64,000 nt of DNA from Planctomycetaceae bacterium (GTDB lineage: Bacteria > Planctomycetota > Planctomycetia > Pirellulales > Pirellulaceae), in NCBI GenBank assembly GCA_027487485.1, contig JAIYDN010000009.1:62001-126000 (forward strand), in the 5' to 3' direction. Made by a program: the position numbers and the translations under genes. Positions 43,915 through 53,946 of this stretch are shown piece after piece. How positions within the stretch are numbered: the first letter of the stretch is position 1; each line of letters starts with the position of its first letter. The notes beneath the pieces are model-generated. The model had not been told where the DNA came from, did not search any database, and saw only the letters and a list, made by a program, of their open reading frames with translations.

Positions 43915-46900
43915 ATGGAAAACCGAAGATCGGTCCGATGGGATGTTGCGGCAATCGTGATGTTTGCGGCTTCTGCGTTGCTATGGTTGTCTTTGCTGAC
44001 GCATGACTCCGCTGATAATCTGGGGGACTTTTCCGGGGCACTGGGTAGCGTTTACACCCCTTTGCATGCTTCCTATCCATTGAATGAGCGCATCGGGAAC
44101 GCCTGCGGCTACATGGGAGCACTTGCAAGCGACATTCTTTTGCAAGCAACGGGGGTCGGAGCTTACTTTATCGCGGCAATGACGATTTTGTCAGGAGTCG
44201 TCATGTTACGGCAAGAGCCATGGGCTTCCCCCATGGGTAGAAGCATTGGCTGGACCCTGATCTTGGTTGCTGTTTGCACGCTGCCAACGCGTTTAGGTTT
44301 GCAATCAGGCATTCCCGTTCCGATCGGAGAAGGTGGGTATTTGGGGGCGTTATGCAACACTTGGCTTGATCGCCATCTCGCCAGCGCAGGTTCATTGATC
44401 TTTGCGCTGACCGTTTTAGTGGGTGGGGTTTTGTTGAGCACCGAGTATGCGTTGCTTCGTTATTTTGGATTCGCTGCCACCGGTGGCTTGCTGGCACTAA
44501 AGTACTTTCGCATTCCAAGTTGGTCGCTTGAGCGTCACAAGGAAATGTTGTCAGGCACATTCTCGCCATCCCGCTCGGATTTACCCAAGAGTGTTACTTT
44601 ACGGCAAAACCCAGCATCGATTACGGCAATGGGGGCGGCAGGAGCTCAGACTGCGTACCCGTCGTCTGTCATTCACGCATCACCGATGGTGGGTTCCGCT
44701 TCATCAGCACACAATCCAAATACGAATGAAGAGTCAGGGCCGGCGATTCGAATCGGACGCAGGGCAGAGGCAAGCCTAACCGCGAGCGACTTGGCCTCGC
44801 AGACCAAGGCTGCCGGACGTACAGACTTAACTTTTCCAAAGACAACTTCGACCCTTGCGTCGATCGCGGGCGCATTGTTCGGTAACAAGAAGATGATCGC
44901 TGAAGAACCAGAGGCAGATTCGTTACTGGACGGCGGATCGGGCATGATCGCAAACCGCCATAAGTCCATAGTGAGTGGTCGACAAGCTGCATCGTCGGAA
45001 GAAGATCTGGATGAAGAGGATGAGCAGTACCAGGACGATGTGGACGGCGAGTATGCAGAGTATGAAGACGAAGACGGCGAAGATGACGAAGTACACAGCG
45101 AGGAAGATGAGGAAACCACCGAAATCCAAGTCGAACAGCCTAAGGTCCGGACAAGCAAATCGAAATCAGTTCGGTCAGATGCGGCGCACATAGAAGAGAA
45201 AGGTCCGCGCGTCAAAAATCGCAAAACGAAAAAGGACGAAGAGGCAGACAAGCAAGAGCCAGTGGAAGATCTGCTAGCTCATCTCGATGATACAAAGCTC
45301 CCCGAAGGTTCCGAAGAGTATGTGCTGCCAGGCTTGGATCTACTGACCGAGTCCGATGAGATTTCCTACGATGAGCAAACCGAAGAGGTGAAACGCAAAG
45401 CCAAAGTTTTGGAGCAAACCTTTTTCAATTTTGGTTTCAATGTTAAAGTGGTTGAAATCGAAACCGGGCCCGTTATCGCTCAGTACGAGATCGAATTGGA
45501 AGCGGGACTTCGGCTCAGCAAAATCACTGGCTTGGCGGACGATCTTGCCATTGCACTGCGCGTGCCCAGTGTTCGTATCGTGGCCCCCATTCCAGGCAAG
45601 AACAGCGTTGGTATCGAAGTACCCAATGAGCAGCGGCAAATCGTTCGTATGCGAGAGGTGATCGAAGAGAGTGGGCCCCAGGTTCGCAAACAAAAGATAC
45701 CTCTATTCTTGGGAAAAGACGTTTCCGGCAAAGCGTTGACCGTTGATCTCGCAAGCCTCCCTCACTTGTTGATCGCTGGTCGAACGGGAACAGGTAAGAG
45801 CGTTTGCTTGAATTCGATTATCTCTTCGATTTTAATGACACGTCGCCCCGATGAAGTTCGAATGTTGATGATCGACCCAAAGATGGTGGAACTCAGTTGC
45901 TACGCTAGACTTCCCCATCTGATGCACCCTGTCGTGATCGACATGAGAAAGGCGGAAGCCATTCTGGCTTGGGCTGTCGACAAAATGGAAGAGCGGTATG
46001 CGCTGCTTGCTCGGGCTGGGGTTCGGCACTTAACGAACTACAATCAGCTAGGGCGCGAGGAACTGCTGGATCGATTGAAGCCAGAGAACGAGGAAGAGGC
46101 CGATTTGATTCCTGATCATCTGCCGTTCATTGTGATTGTGGTCGATGAAATGGCGGACTTGATGATGACCTCCGGAAAGGAAGTGGAGGCTCACATCATA
46201 CGCTTGGCACAGAAAAGCCGAGCCGTCGGTATTCACCTGATTCTTGCGACGCAAAAACCAACGGTGGATGTCATCACAGGCTTGATCAAGAGCAATTTGC
46301 CAGCTCGAATCAGCTTCCAAGTGGCTAGCCGTACAGACTCTCGCGTTGTTCTTGATGAAATGGGTGCAGATAAACTGCTCGGAAATGGTGATATGTTGTT
46401 CCTATGGCCAGGCACTAGCGCGCTGCTTCGTGGTCAAGGAACTTATCTCAGCGACGACGAGATCAATGCGGTGGTTGACCATTGCAGCATGGGCGAACAA
46501 AACTTTGTGCAGGAGCTTGTGCAGTTAAAGACAACCAAAGAAGAAGACGAACCAACGAAGCCTGGCTCGTTCAAGAAGCGAGACGATTTGTATGAGGCAG
46601 CGGTGGACATCGTAGTACGCGAAGGCAGAGGCAGCTGTTCGCTCTTGCAGCGTGCTTTGGGAATCGGCTACGGCCGAGCTGCTCGTCTGATCGATTTCAT
46701 GTCCGAGGATGGTATCGTTGGCCAGTACAACGGGTCGCAAGCCCGCGAGGTGGCAATCACACTTGAACAGTGGGAGGTCATGCGTTCTGGTGCTGAGGGG
46801 GCTGACGATAAGCCCAGCAAGCAACGTGGAAACAAAATTCGACGGGATGACAGCTGGGATGAAAACCCACCTCGGGCTACCAAACCAAAGAAGAAACGCA

Positions 46901-46983
46901 AGCAGGAACCCGTGGAAGAGGCATTTGCTGCTTCCTCGGAAGGAGACGATGCAATTGAAGAATTGCACTGGGAAGATGAGTAG
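43915..46983 (+). CDS. ftsK: DNA translocase FtsK
   Basis: A 1022-aa protein with about four or five N-terminal membrane helices (residues about 10-190), a long linker that becomes extremely acidic around 360-400 (DEEDEQYQDDVDGEYAEYED), and a conserved motor. Walker A is GRTGTGKS, Walker B is VVDEMADLMM and the C-terminal gamma domain is a winged helix (SLLQRALGIGYGRAARLID). It pumps chromosomal DNA at division and activates dimer resolution. A charged tail after the gamma domain is an addition. ATG at 43915. Confidence 0.95.
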   Translation: MENRRSVRWDVAAIVMFAASALLWLSLLTHDSADNLGDFSGALGSVYTPLHASYPLNERIGNACGYMGALASDILLQATGVGAYFIAAMTILSGVVMLRQEPWASPMGRSIGWTLILVAVCTLPTRLGLQSGIPVPIGEGGYLGALCNTWLDRHLASAGSLIFALTVLVGGVLLSTEYALLRYFGFAATGGLLALKYFRIPSWSLERHKEMLSGTFSPSRSDLPKSVTLRQNPASITAMGAAGAQTAYPSSVIHASPMVGSASSAHNPNTNEESGPAIRIGRRAEASLTASDLASQTKAAGRTDLTFPKTTSTLASIAGALFGNKKMIAEEPEADSLLDGGSGMIANRHKSIVSGRQAASSEEDLDEEDEQYQDDVDGEYAEYEDEDGEDDEVHSEEDEETTEIQVEQPKVRTSKSKSVRSDAAHIEEKGPRVKNRKTKKDEEADKQEPVEDLLAHLDDTKLPEGSEEYVLPGLDLLTESDEISYDEQTEEVKRKAKVLEQTFFNFGFNVKVVEIETGPVIAQYEIELEAGLRLSKITGLADDLAIALRVPSVRIVAPIPGKNSVGIEVPNEQRQIVRMREVIEESGPQVRKQKIPLFLGKDVSGKALTVDLASLPHLLIAGRTGTGKSVCLNSIISSILMTRRPDEVRMLMIDPKMVELSCYARLPHLMHPVVIDMRKAEAILAWAVDKMEERYALLARAGVRHLTNYNQLGREELLDRLKPENEEEADLIPDHLPFIVIVVDEMADLMMTSGKEVEAHIIRLAQKSRAVGIHLILATQKPTVDVITGLIKSNLPARISFQVASRTDSRVVLDEMGADKLLGNGDMLFLWPGTSALLRGQGTYLSDDEINAVVDHCSMGEQNFVQELVQLKTTKEEDEPTKPGSFKKRDDLYEAAVDIVVREGRGSCSLLQRALGIGYGRAARLIDFMSEDGIVGQYNGSQAREVAITLEQWEVMRSGAEGADDKPSKQRGNKIRRDDSWDENPPRATKPKKKRKQEPVEEAFAASSEGDDAIEELHWEDE

Positions 46984-47156
46984 ATTCTGGTGCGGCGTTT
47001 AGTCCTAGCAAAACGACTTTACGCGGTACTTTACGGGGCTTTCTGCGCCTCTGGGGTGGTTTTGGTGCTAAAGATCGGGTTGAACTCAAACCGATTTGTA
47101 AGCTATGTTACTATTGAGCCCAATTGTCTCATCTCGCTTTCTAGTTGAATTTTTTC

Positions 47157-48812
47157 ATGAGTGTACTTGTTTTCGGCCACCGCAATCCAGACACGGATGC
47201 CATTTGTTCCGCGATTGCTTATGCGGACCTACTCCAACAAACCAGTAGGCCGGATGCGATCGCGGCTTGTTGTGGTACGCCCAACAAGCGCACAGAGTAT
47301 GTTCTGAAGCGTGCCAAGGTTTCGCCGCCCAGAATTGTGATGGATGTCCGGCCCGAACTGGAGGACGTTTGTCAACATTCGTACGTGTCCGCCAAGTATG
47401 GGGATGTGTTCTACGAAGTCTATCAGCGTATGAAGGAACGCGAGGTACGCGCGATTCCTATCATCGACGACGAGAACAAGGTTGTCGGAGTCTTGTCGCT
47501 ATTGCAGCTCATGGACTTGGTTTTCCAAGACGACCGTGACCCGCTGAAGACTCGAACCGTCAAAACGAGTCTTCAGAAAATTTGTGAGATTGTTGGTGGG
47601 GAATTTCAACATGCGATCGACCCATCGCAACATGATGAGCTGTTGGTCATGGTGGGAGCCATGAGTGCTGGTGGATTCACGGAACGGATGCAAAAGTTTC
47701 CCGCGGACAAACTGATCGTTGTCAGCGGTGACCGTCCAACCATTCAATTGCCTGCAATCGAACACGGCGTGCGAGCACTTGTGGTCACGGGTGGATACAC
47801 CCTTTCGTCTGGACTTGTTCAATTGGCTCAAGCGAGAAATGTCGCTGTGCTGAAAAGTCCATTCGATACTGCAACAACCACGATGCGAATCAAATCATCG
47901 CAGTTTATCGATTCCGCGATCGACACTCATTTTCTGGCACTATCCGCCAAAATGCCGGTCGACGAAGCCAGACTCACGATTGAAAAGTCGAACGAACCTA
48001 TTTTTCCTGTGATTACTGATTCGGGACTTCTGGTTGGAATTTTGTCTAAATCGGACTTGGTGAATCCCCCGAAGCCAAAACTCATTTTGGTTGACCACAA
48101 TGAACTGAGCCAGGCTGTCAACGGAGCGGAAGAAGCTGAGATTCTCGAGGTTCTAGACCATCACCGATTAGGTGGTGGACTCAAGTCGACTCAACCCATT
48201 CGCTTTATCAACGAACCGGTGGGATCGACCTGCACGTTGGTCGCAAGACAGTTTCGAGCTGCCGGCTTGGTACCTCGACCTGGCGTTGCCCTGTGTATGG
48301 CATCTGGCATTATTTCAGATACCTTGTTCCTTCGCTCGCCCACCACGACGGATGTCGACCGCGACATCTTGAACTGGCTTCGCACTTTGTGTGACATCGA
48401 CCTGGATGATTATGCCAAGGAGTTTTTTGAGATTGGGTCCGCGCTGCGAACTTGCACTCCTAGCGAAGTTGTTCGCGAAGATTGCAAAGAGTTCACGGAG
48501 CATGGGCAACGATTCTCCATTTCGCAAATCGAGGAGAACGGTTTTGACTTGTTCTGGGATCGTAAAGACGAACTTCGAGCGGCCTTAGAAAGTTTGTGCG
48601 ATGATCAAAGACTTGATTTCTCTGCCTTGCTTATTACCGACGTGGTTAGCAATGGATCCCTACTTCTTCTAAGCCACGAATCCGAAGAATGGGACGAAAT
48701 CAACTATCCGCGATTAGACCGAAATCTGTATCAGCTGGACAATGTTGTGAGTCGAAAAAAGCAACTGCTCCCTCTGATCGCTCAACTCATCGATTCGGCC
48801 AGAAATCGATAG
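47157..48812 (+). CDS. ppaC: Family II inorganic pyrophosphatase with CBS and DRTGG insert
   Basis: A 551-aa DHH-type, manganese-dependent pyrophosphatase. The N-terminal metal site is GHRNPDTDAICSA and the DHH motif is VLDHHRLGG. Between them lie CBS-type motifs (REVRAIPIIDDENKVVGVLS and NEPIFPVITDSGLLVGILSKSD) and a DRTGG-type domain between them. The CBS domains of this subclass bind adenine nucleotides and control activity, as in Clostridium and Moorella. The ATG at 47157 is preferred over a TTG 12 bp earlier. It follows ftsK by about 170 bp on the same strand. Confidence 0.93.
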   Translation: MSVLVFGHRNPDTDAICSAIAYADLLQQTSRPDAIAACCGTPNKRTEYVLKRAKVSPPRIVMDVRPELEDVCQHSYVSAKYGDVFYEVYQRMKEREVRAIPIIDDENKVVGVLSLLQLMDLVFQDDRDPLKTRTVKTSLQKICEIVGGEFQHAIDPSQHDELLVMVGAMSAGGFTERMQKFPADKLIVVSGDRPTIQLPAIEHGVRALVVTGGYTLSSGLVQLAQARNVAVLKSPFDTATTTMRIKSSQFIDSAIDTHFLALSAKMPVDEARLTIEKSNEPIFPVITDSGLLVGILSKSDLVNPPKPKLILVDHNELSQAVNGAEEAEILEVLDHHRLGGGLKSTQPIRFINEPVGSTCTLVARQFRAAGLVPRPGVALCMASGIISDTLFLRSPTTTDVDRDILNWLRTLCDIDLDDYAKEFFEIGSALRTCTPSEVVREDCKEFTEHGQRFSISQIEENGFDLFWDRKDELRAALESLCDDQRLDFSALLITDVVSNGSLLLLSHESEEWDEINYPRLDRNLYQLDNVVSRKKQLLPLIAQLIDSARNR

Positions 48813-49062
48813 GTAGCGCTTATGGGTGTTTGTAATTCTGCCAAGTCGCTTGAGCATTATCTAGAAGATCCTGTAAGCTAGCATTTTCTTCGGTGTTTTT
48901 TACAAGCGGTTTCTGCAATTGCCGGTGCGTTAGAAAGGTAATGCACGAACAGGATTGGCAGTAGTCTTTGCGTGCCTCCACTTCCTCTCAATCCACGGAA
49001 CCGGGAAGTCGATACTCTCTACAGCAAAGTCTTAATGTTTGGTGTTGAGGAACTGATTTGCC

Positions 49063-50583
49063 ATGCGACGGCTAGAATGCCCCACACCGAGATCGAAAAC
49101 TAGACATGCTTTGCCAGCATTCGTTGCCGTTCTTTGCTGGTTGCTAACGATTCAACAAGGACTGTCGCAGGGTACGTTGCGGATGGCGGAAGTCGACCCT
49201 TCGCAACTTGATCGGCTAGAGCTGTCGCTCCAGTCAGTGGTTGAAGAGAATGCTCGATTGGCGGAAGAAGTTCAGTTGCTCCGCGATCAAATGCATTTGC
49301 AAATGAGTCAGCCGGTGACCCCGTCAGATTGGAATGAATCTTGGGGGGCAGTCGAAGGACAATCGGTGCAGGCTGATTCGTTGCAGCAACCTCAGGAGGG
49401 CTACATGGCAACCTACGACAACGGGATCACCATTCGCCCGCGGAGTTTGGAGCGATCGCCCTATTCATTGAAAGTGAACCATCAGAATACGTTTCGCTAC
49501 ACGGGCTTCGAGCGCGACGAAAAGTCGTGGATTGATAGCACTGGGACTACCAATCCCATCTTCAACCGATCCGATTTCGCTATCCCGCGCGGGCGGCTTA
49601 TCTTGTCCGGGAATGCGCTGAAGCCGGACCTGACGTATCTTCTCAATATCGATTACAACACCGTCAACAGCAATCCTATTGGCTTTCGAGCGTACGCATT
49701 GAGTTACCGCTTTAGTCCTGGGTTTCAAGTGCATGTAGGTCAGAACAAAGTTCCAGGTACGCGAGAATGGATTCATAGTTCTTTCGATGCACAGCATGGG
49801 CCGGACCGTTCGATGGCGACTACATTCTTTCGTCCAAGTTTGAGCCAAGGGGTTTGGTTTACGGGGCAACCTTTGGACGGTGTGAATTACCATACAATGA
49901 TCTCCAATGGATTCAACACTCTGAATGTGAATCCCACTCAGCTCAACAATCGGTTTTGCTCTTCGAATTCGGTTTGGTTCGAGCCTTGGGGTGATTTTGG
50001 GCGCGGGTACTCCGATCTCGAAGATCATACAGAACCGGCAATACGATTCGGTGGCTGCTATACATTCACAATGGAGAGTGGAGGTCAGTCAAGTGAGTAT
50101 CCAGAAAACACTCAAATTCGCTTGTCCGACGGTACCTTGATTACCCAACTGAGTGCACTTGCCCCAGGGGTTACCTTGCAGGCATTTCATTTGTCTTTGA
50201 CGGCGTTTGACGTGGCCATGAAGTTTCGAGGCCTAAGCTTGTCGACCGAGATCTATCGGCAAGGCTTATCCGCATTCCAAGGGAGCGGCCCACTCCCGAT
50301 GAGTTCGCTTGAGACGTACGGCGGAGTTGCCCAGGCAGGGTATTTTGTTATGCCTAAGCAGCTGGAAATCTACTCTCGAAACTCGTTCGTCACAGGAGCC
50401 TACGGTTCGGGAACTGAATTCGCGACGGGTTTCAACTGGTTCGTGTTAAAGGGCAAGAGTAACTTGCGATACACATTTGATATCGCCTGGGTTGATAGCT
50501 CACCCGCAGATCAAAATCGAACCGGTTTTGAATCAGGACAATCAGGAACGTTGTTTCGTACCCAGATTGTTTCCTCATTCTAG
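49063..50583 (+). CDS. OprP-like phosphate-selective-type porin
   Basis: A 506-aa outer-membrane protein. A signal peptide (about 16-35, FVAVLCWLLTIQQGLSQ) precedes a short coiled coil (LDRLELSLQSVVEENARLAE, then VQLLRDQM) as in OprO/OprP-type porins, and then many beta-strands ending in an aromatic residue (QIVSSF). HVGQNKVPGTREW and the IPRGRLILSGNALKPDLTY piece match the porin O/P family. True phosphate selectivity cannot be inferred. ATG at 49063. It is followed by an OprB-type porin on the same strand. Confidence 0.83.
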   Translation: MRRLECPTPRSKTRHALPAFVAVLCWLLTIQQGLSQGTLRMAEVDPSQLDRLELSLQSVVEENARLAEEVQLLRDQMHLQMSQPVTPSDWNESWGAVEGQSVQADSLQQPQEGYMATYDNGITIRPRSLERSPYSLKVNHQNTFRYTGFERDEKSWIDSTGTTNPIFNRSDFAIPRGRLILSGNALKPDLTYLLNIDYNTVNSNPIGFRAYALSYRFSPGFQVHVGQNKVPGTREWIHSSFDAQHGPDRSMATTFFRPSLSQGVWFTGQPLDGVNYHTMISNGFNTLNVNPTQLNNRFCSSNSVWFEPWGDFGRGYSDLEDHTEPAIRFGGCYTFTMESGGQSSEYPENTQIRLSDGTLITQLSALAPGVTLQAFHLSLTAFDVAMKFRGLSLSTEIYRQGLSAFQGSGPLPMSSLETYGGVAQAGYFVMPKQLEIYSRNSFVTGAYGSGTEFATGFNWFVLKGKSNLRYTFDIAWVDSSPADQNRTGFESGQSGTLFRTQIVSSF

Positions 50584-50957
50584 GTCAATGTGAGCACCCG
50601 TTGAAACGAGAAAGTGCCGTGCCAAGCGGATGCTTCTAAGGAAATCCCTACTATTTGCAGTCTTCTTGAATCTATGAAGGCTCAAGAAGACGAAAGACGA
50701 CTTTTGTCGGACGCGTCTCGGAAGGCAAGGGAGCTTCCTTCGGTCTGCGATTTCGATCATCCGTCTATCGTCGAATGGAAAGATGTATCGTTTGTCGGAG
50801 TATTCCGTATGAAGACTTCCCTTGGCGGAACGAATGATTGTTTTCGATACACGGGGAATACAACGAGCTCCGAATAAGTTTAGGTCGCGGGAGTTGCTAT
50901 TAGGCAAATGGAGTTGCCGAGCAGGTTCACCGACCTAACTGCACGGGATCTCGAAGC
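50584..50957. other. Gap between two porin genes
   Basis: About 370 bp. Overlapping open frames of 87 aa (plus) and 110 aa (minus) occur but have no signal, domain or good start, so I do not call a gene. The stretch could be decayed coding sequence. Confidence 0.45.
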
Positions 50958-52406
50958 ATGCTTTTATCAACAGAAAATCGGCGTTACCTTTTTGCAGGCT
51001 TACTTGCCGCCTCCGCAGTCAACGTGATTCAGCCAACTTTAGCGTGTGCGCAGCAGCTGGCCGATTGCGATCCTCTCCCCGGTGTAACAAGTTGTGAAGG
51101 GCTACCGATGATAGCCGGTTGTGATGATACCCAAGGTAGCTGCGATGGGTACACGGGGTTAGATAGTCCGAAGAGCATCTGGAATCGCGACACGTTGACA
51201 GGCGATTGGGGGGGCCGGCGAACTGCCTTGAAAGAATCGGGAATCACCTTCGCAGGTCGTTCCACGCATTTCGGCTTCGGCGTTGAAGGTGGGGTGAACA
51301 CCCCTCCGCCGGTTCCTCAACTGGGGATGGGTGATACCTTTAAGTACACGGGGCGTGGCGAATACGATCTGGTATTTGACCTCGAGAAGTTCGGCGGATT
51401 GCCGAAGGGAACTTTATTGGTGCGTGCAGAGCATTGGTATGGGGAATACGGTAATGTGTCACTTAGAACGGGAGCACTTTCTCCAGCGGTATTCGCAGCT
51501 GCAACCCCGGTAACTCCGAACGATCGCGGCGATCTGTTTCTGAGCAACTTTGTGATCACGCAACCGCTGTCAAAAGAGTTTGTTCTGTACGCGGGGAAAA
51601 TCGATGTGCTAGGTGGCCTTGACCAAGACGACTTTGCGGGTGGCGATGGAACGACTCAATTCATCAATCAAGCGTTTGTCGCCAATCCGGCTTTTCTACT
51701 GGGACTACCTTACAGTTCGTTCACTGCTGGGGTCGTGCTTCCGCGCGAGTGGGGGCGAATGACTGCTTTTGTTCTCGACCCACAGGATCGCACCAGCGAG
51801 TTCTTTAATCTTGACGACCCTTTCTCGCAGGGGGTAATCGTTGGGAGTGAAATCAAAGTCAACACGGATTTCATGGAGAAGAAAGGTGAAATGCACGCGG
51901 GGGGATTGTGGAAGCACACGGACCTTACTGACCTGAGGTTCAATGAACCACCACCAGGCGTGTATCCCTACCCGACCGTTCCAGGGTTTGCAACGATCTC
52001 CGATTCGTACACGCTTTACTGCGGCGGAGACCAATACTTGGTCGAGTATGATGACGAGGCAAACCGCGGCTGGGGTATGTTTTATCGTGGCTCGATCAGC
52101 GATGGAAATCCTACTCCTTTAAGGTACTTTCTGAGTACTGGGTTGGGCGGCTACAGTCCGCTGGGTCGCAAACGAGGGGATAAATTCGGGTTGGGCTGGT
52201 ACTACGTGGGCGCGAGCAACGAATTTGGCCCGATACCGCAGGCTTTGTTTGGCCCTCGCGATGGAACTGGCGTTGAAACGTTTTACAGTTTCCAAGTGAC
52301 ACCTTGGTGCGCAATCACCCCTGATGTGCAGTATCTCAAGCCAGAAGTCAGTGCACTCGCTGACGATGCGTTTGTCTATGGCTTGCGAGTCAACGCGACG
52401 TTCTAA
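50958..52406 (+). CDS. OprB-like carbohydrate-selective porin
   Basis: A 482-aa porin. A signal peptide (about 10-32) leads to a cysteine-rich stretch (DCDPLPGVTSCEGLPMIAGC) that is unusual for porins, and then to the OprB core starting at WNRDTLTGDWGGRRTALKES. Typical strands are LPKGTLLVRAEHWYGEYGN, EFVLYAGKIDVLGGLDQDDF and DKFGLGWYYVGASNE, ending in the aromatic VNATF. OprB porins let sugars through the outer membrane. The cysteines could form disulfides outside the cell. ATG at 50958. A broken relative follows at 52447. Confidence 0.9.
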   Translation: MLLSTENRRYLFAGLLAASAVNVIQPTLACAQQLADCDPLPGVTSCEGLPMIAGCDDTQGSCDGYTGLDSPKSIWNRDTLTGDWGGRRTALKESGITFAGRSTHFGFGVEGGVNTPPPVPQLGMGDTFKYTGRGEYDLVFDLEKFGGLPKGTLLVRAEHWYGEYGNVSLRTGALSPAVFAAATPVTPNDRGDLFLSNFVITQPLSKEFVLYAGKIDVLGGLDQDDFAGGDGTTQFINQAFVANPAFLLGLPYSSFTAGVVLPREWGRMTAFVLDPQDRTSEFFNLDDPFSQGVIVGSEIKVNTDFMEKKGEMHAGGLWKHTDLTDLRFNEPPPGVYPYPTVPGFATISDSYTLYCGGDQYLVEYDDEANRGWGMFYRGSISDGNPTPLRYFLSTGLGGYSPLGRKRGDKFGLGWYYVGASNEFGPIPQALFGPRDGTGVETFYSFQVTPWCAITPDVQYLKPEVSALADDAFVYGLRVNATF

Positions 52407-52446
52407 GCTATCTTTTAAACAGTCCCAATCCGAAAGCTCGTAATGA

Positions 52447-52884
52447 AATGCATCTCGTTTTTGCAGGAGTTTCGATTACGACCACCACCTCTTATACGAA
52501 TACATCTTTCAATTCGAACAAGCAGTGTATCGAAAGCCTGAGAGCGAAGTGGGGTCGGATCAAGGATTGTCAATTTTCGCCGGATTCTATCCTCGGTTTT
52601 CTGACGGTGAAGTGCAAGAAGACTCGATTGGTAGCCGTGTGGTCGCTGGATTTGTATGCACGGGCCTGCTCGAAGGCCGAGAACGCGATTCCCTTGGACT
52701 GGGCTTGGCATGGTCCGAACTCTATCGCGGCGGGTCGAACCAGGAAAAGGCTTTCGAACTCTACTACCGAGCCCAATTGAGTCCCAGAATGAGTCTCCAA
52801 CCAGATATCCAGTACATCGCATCTCCGTCCGGGGGCTACGACGACGCACTTGTTATAGGAACACGCCTGCAGATTGTCTGGTAA
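52447..52884 (+). pseudogene. C-terminal remnant of an OprB-type porin
   Basis: An open frame that lacks any proper start but reads as the last part of an OprB porin: FQFEQAVYRKPESEV, GLSIFAGFYPRFSDG, then ELYYRAQLSPRMSLQPDIQY and a terminal LQIVW. The first about 300 residues are missing and an in-frame stop lies just upstream (52444-52446). It stands directly behind a complete OprB gene, so it is probably what is left of a neighbouring copy. Confidence 0.8.
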
Positions 52885-52907
52885 GCCAGTACCGCGACAT
52901 CGATCAA

Positions 52908-53152
52908 ATCAACGATCCGATTCCGCAAACTTTTCTGCGAATCTTTCTTTAGCGACTTCGATTTTATTTTTCACGGCATGAACGGTGCGCTTCCAGGTCA
53001 TCGCGAGGGCAACTAAGGCCATGCCAGTCGATAACAAGTTCACACCAACCAATATTCCAACCGCCCACAAACCTGAAACCGGCCACAGCCGCCAAATCAG
53101 GAATCCCAGAATCAAATCCAACGCCCCACTCATCATTAGCGCAATCCAACCA
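52908..53152. repeat. 245-bp direct repeat, copy 1
   Basis: Nearly identical (by eye about 96%) to 54613-54856, in the same orientation, 1.7 kb apart. The copies differ by scattered substitutions and one indel in a T-rich run. It covers the C-terminal part of the HdeD-like frame. Confidence 0.9.
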
Positions 53153-53386
53153 GGCACCGGTTGGTAAGAAAGCGAGGAGAAGATTTTCCAGATTCCTCCG
53201 ACGGCAAAGAAAATCGCCAAAACAAGTGAGAACGCAGCCAATTCTTAGAGTGGATGGGCGATAAGTGCAATCCCCCCCACAGCCGTAATTCCGCCATGAA
53301 TCAGACTCGCCAGTTTTTGTCGCCAGGATTCGATTTACCAACGCGCCATTAACTGGACCAAGCCAGTTAGCAAAAGCAAACCCCAT
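52909..53386 (-). pseudogene. Broken HdeD/DUF308 membrane protein
   Basis: On the minus strand the sequence reads as an HdeD-family helical membrane protein (LVLAIFFAVGGIWKIFSSL, GALDLILGFLIWRLWP, GLWAVGILVGVNLLSTGMAL), with a charged tail. An in-frame TAA interrupts the frame just before ELAAFSLV at about 53245, and another stop lies further upstream; the N-terminal part (HGGITAVGGIALIAHPL) is still readable. The remaining 110-aa open part begins without an ATG. The C-terminal 245 bp are repeated at 54613-54856. Confidence 0.72.
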
Positions 53387-53682
53387 ATTGGTGAGGCAAT
53401 GTCGGCAAACTTAGGAGTCTACTCAAACCGTAGCGGACGTTCGCCAGGACGTTACCGATGCCTCACAGGGGAAGGCATAGCCAATCTCTGATGCTTTCGC
53501 AGACGTACGTCGAAAGTTAGGAATTGCAGATTGACGCGAGTTGTCCAGATACTTCCGCGACCTTCGATACAACCCTTCGGATCCGCGTCTTGGTGAGCAG
53601 AGAACAGGTCAACGGCTCAAGTCTCTCGACGGTTAATCGAGTTGGAGTCGGCATTTTCCGCACTTGCTCATGAAGCCGAGCA

Positions 53683-53946
53683 TCATCCCTTGGCACGGGA
53701 ATCGGATGCGTACGATTTCTCTCTATACAGTACGTCATCTTCCGCAGGGCGACTTTGCTCCAGTTGAACTTGGTCGAGATGGATAGAACCAAGTCGTTTT
53801 GCATTCTGCAGCTCCCTTGCAAGTTCGCGTAATTCGTCAACGATGTCGAGACGGCGCAGGATCGCTTCTGGCGTCATGTCGCAACTGACACCGCGCGATC
53901 GCGATTTGGATTGTTGCTTTTGCAATTCTGAAGAATTGAAGTTCAT
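53683..53946 (-). CDS. Small helical protein partnered with a nucleotidyltransferase
   Basis: An 87-aa protein whose ATG (53944-53946) overlaps the stop of the nucleotidyltransferase gene by four bases (ATGA). The central part (MTPEAILRRLDIVDELRELA, then RELQNAKRLG) is clearly helical and charged; the ends look disordered. I do not know a named family. The overlap implies tight co-expression with the nucleotidyltransferase, as in two-component toxin-antitoxin or similar modules, though the gene order (enzyme first) is the reverse of many. Confidence 0.7.
   Translation of the reverse strand: MNFNSSELQKQQSKSRSRGVSCDMTPEAILRRLDIVDELRELARELQNAKRLGSIHLDQVQLEQSRPAEDDVLYREKSYASDSRAKG

Noticed and set aside
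50575-50907. Overlapping 87-aa (plus) and 110-aa (minus) frames between the porins
   Set aside because: Neither has a good start, domain, signal peptide or neighbour link; the region is listed as a gap.
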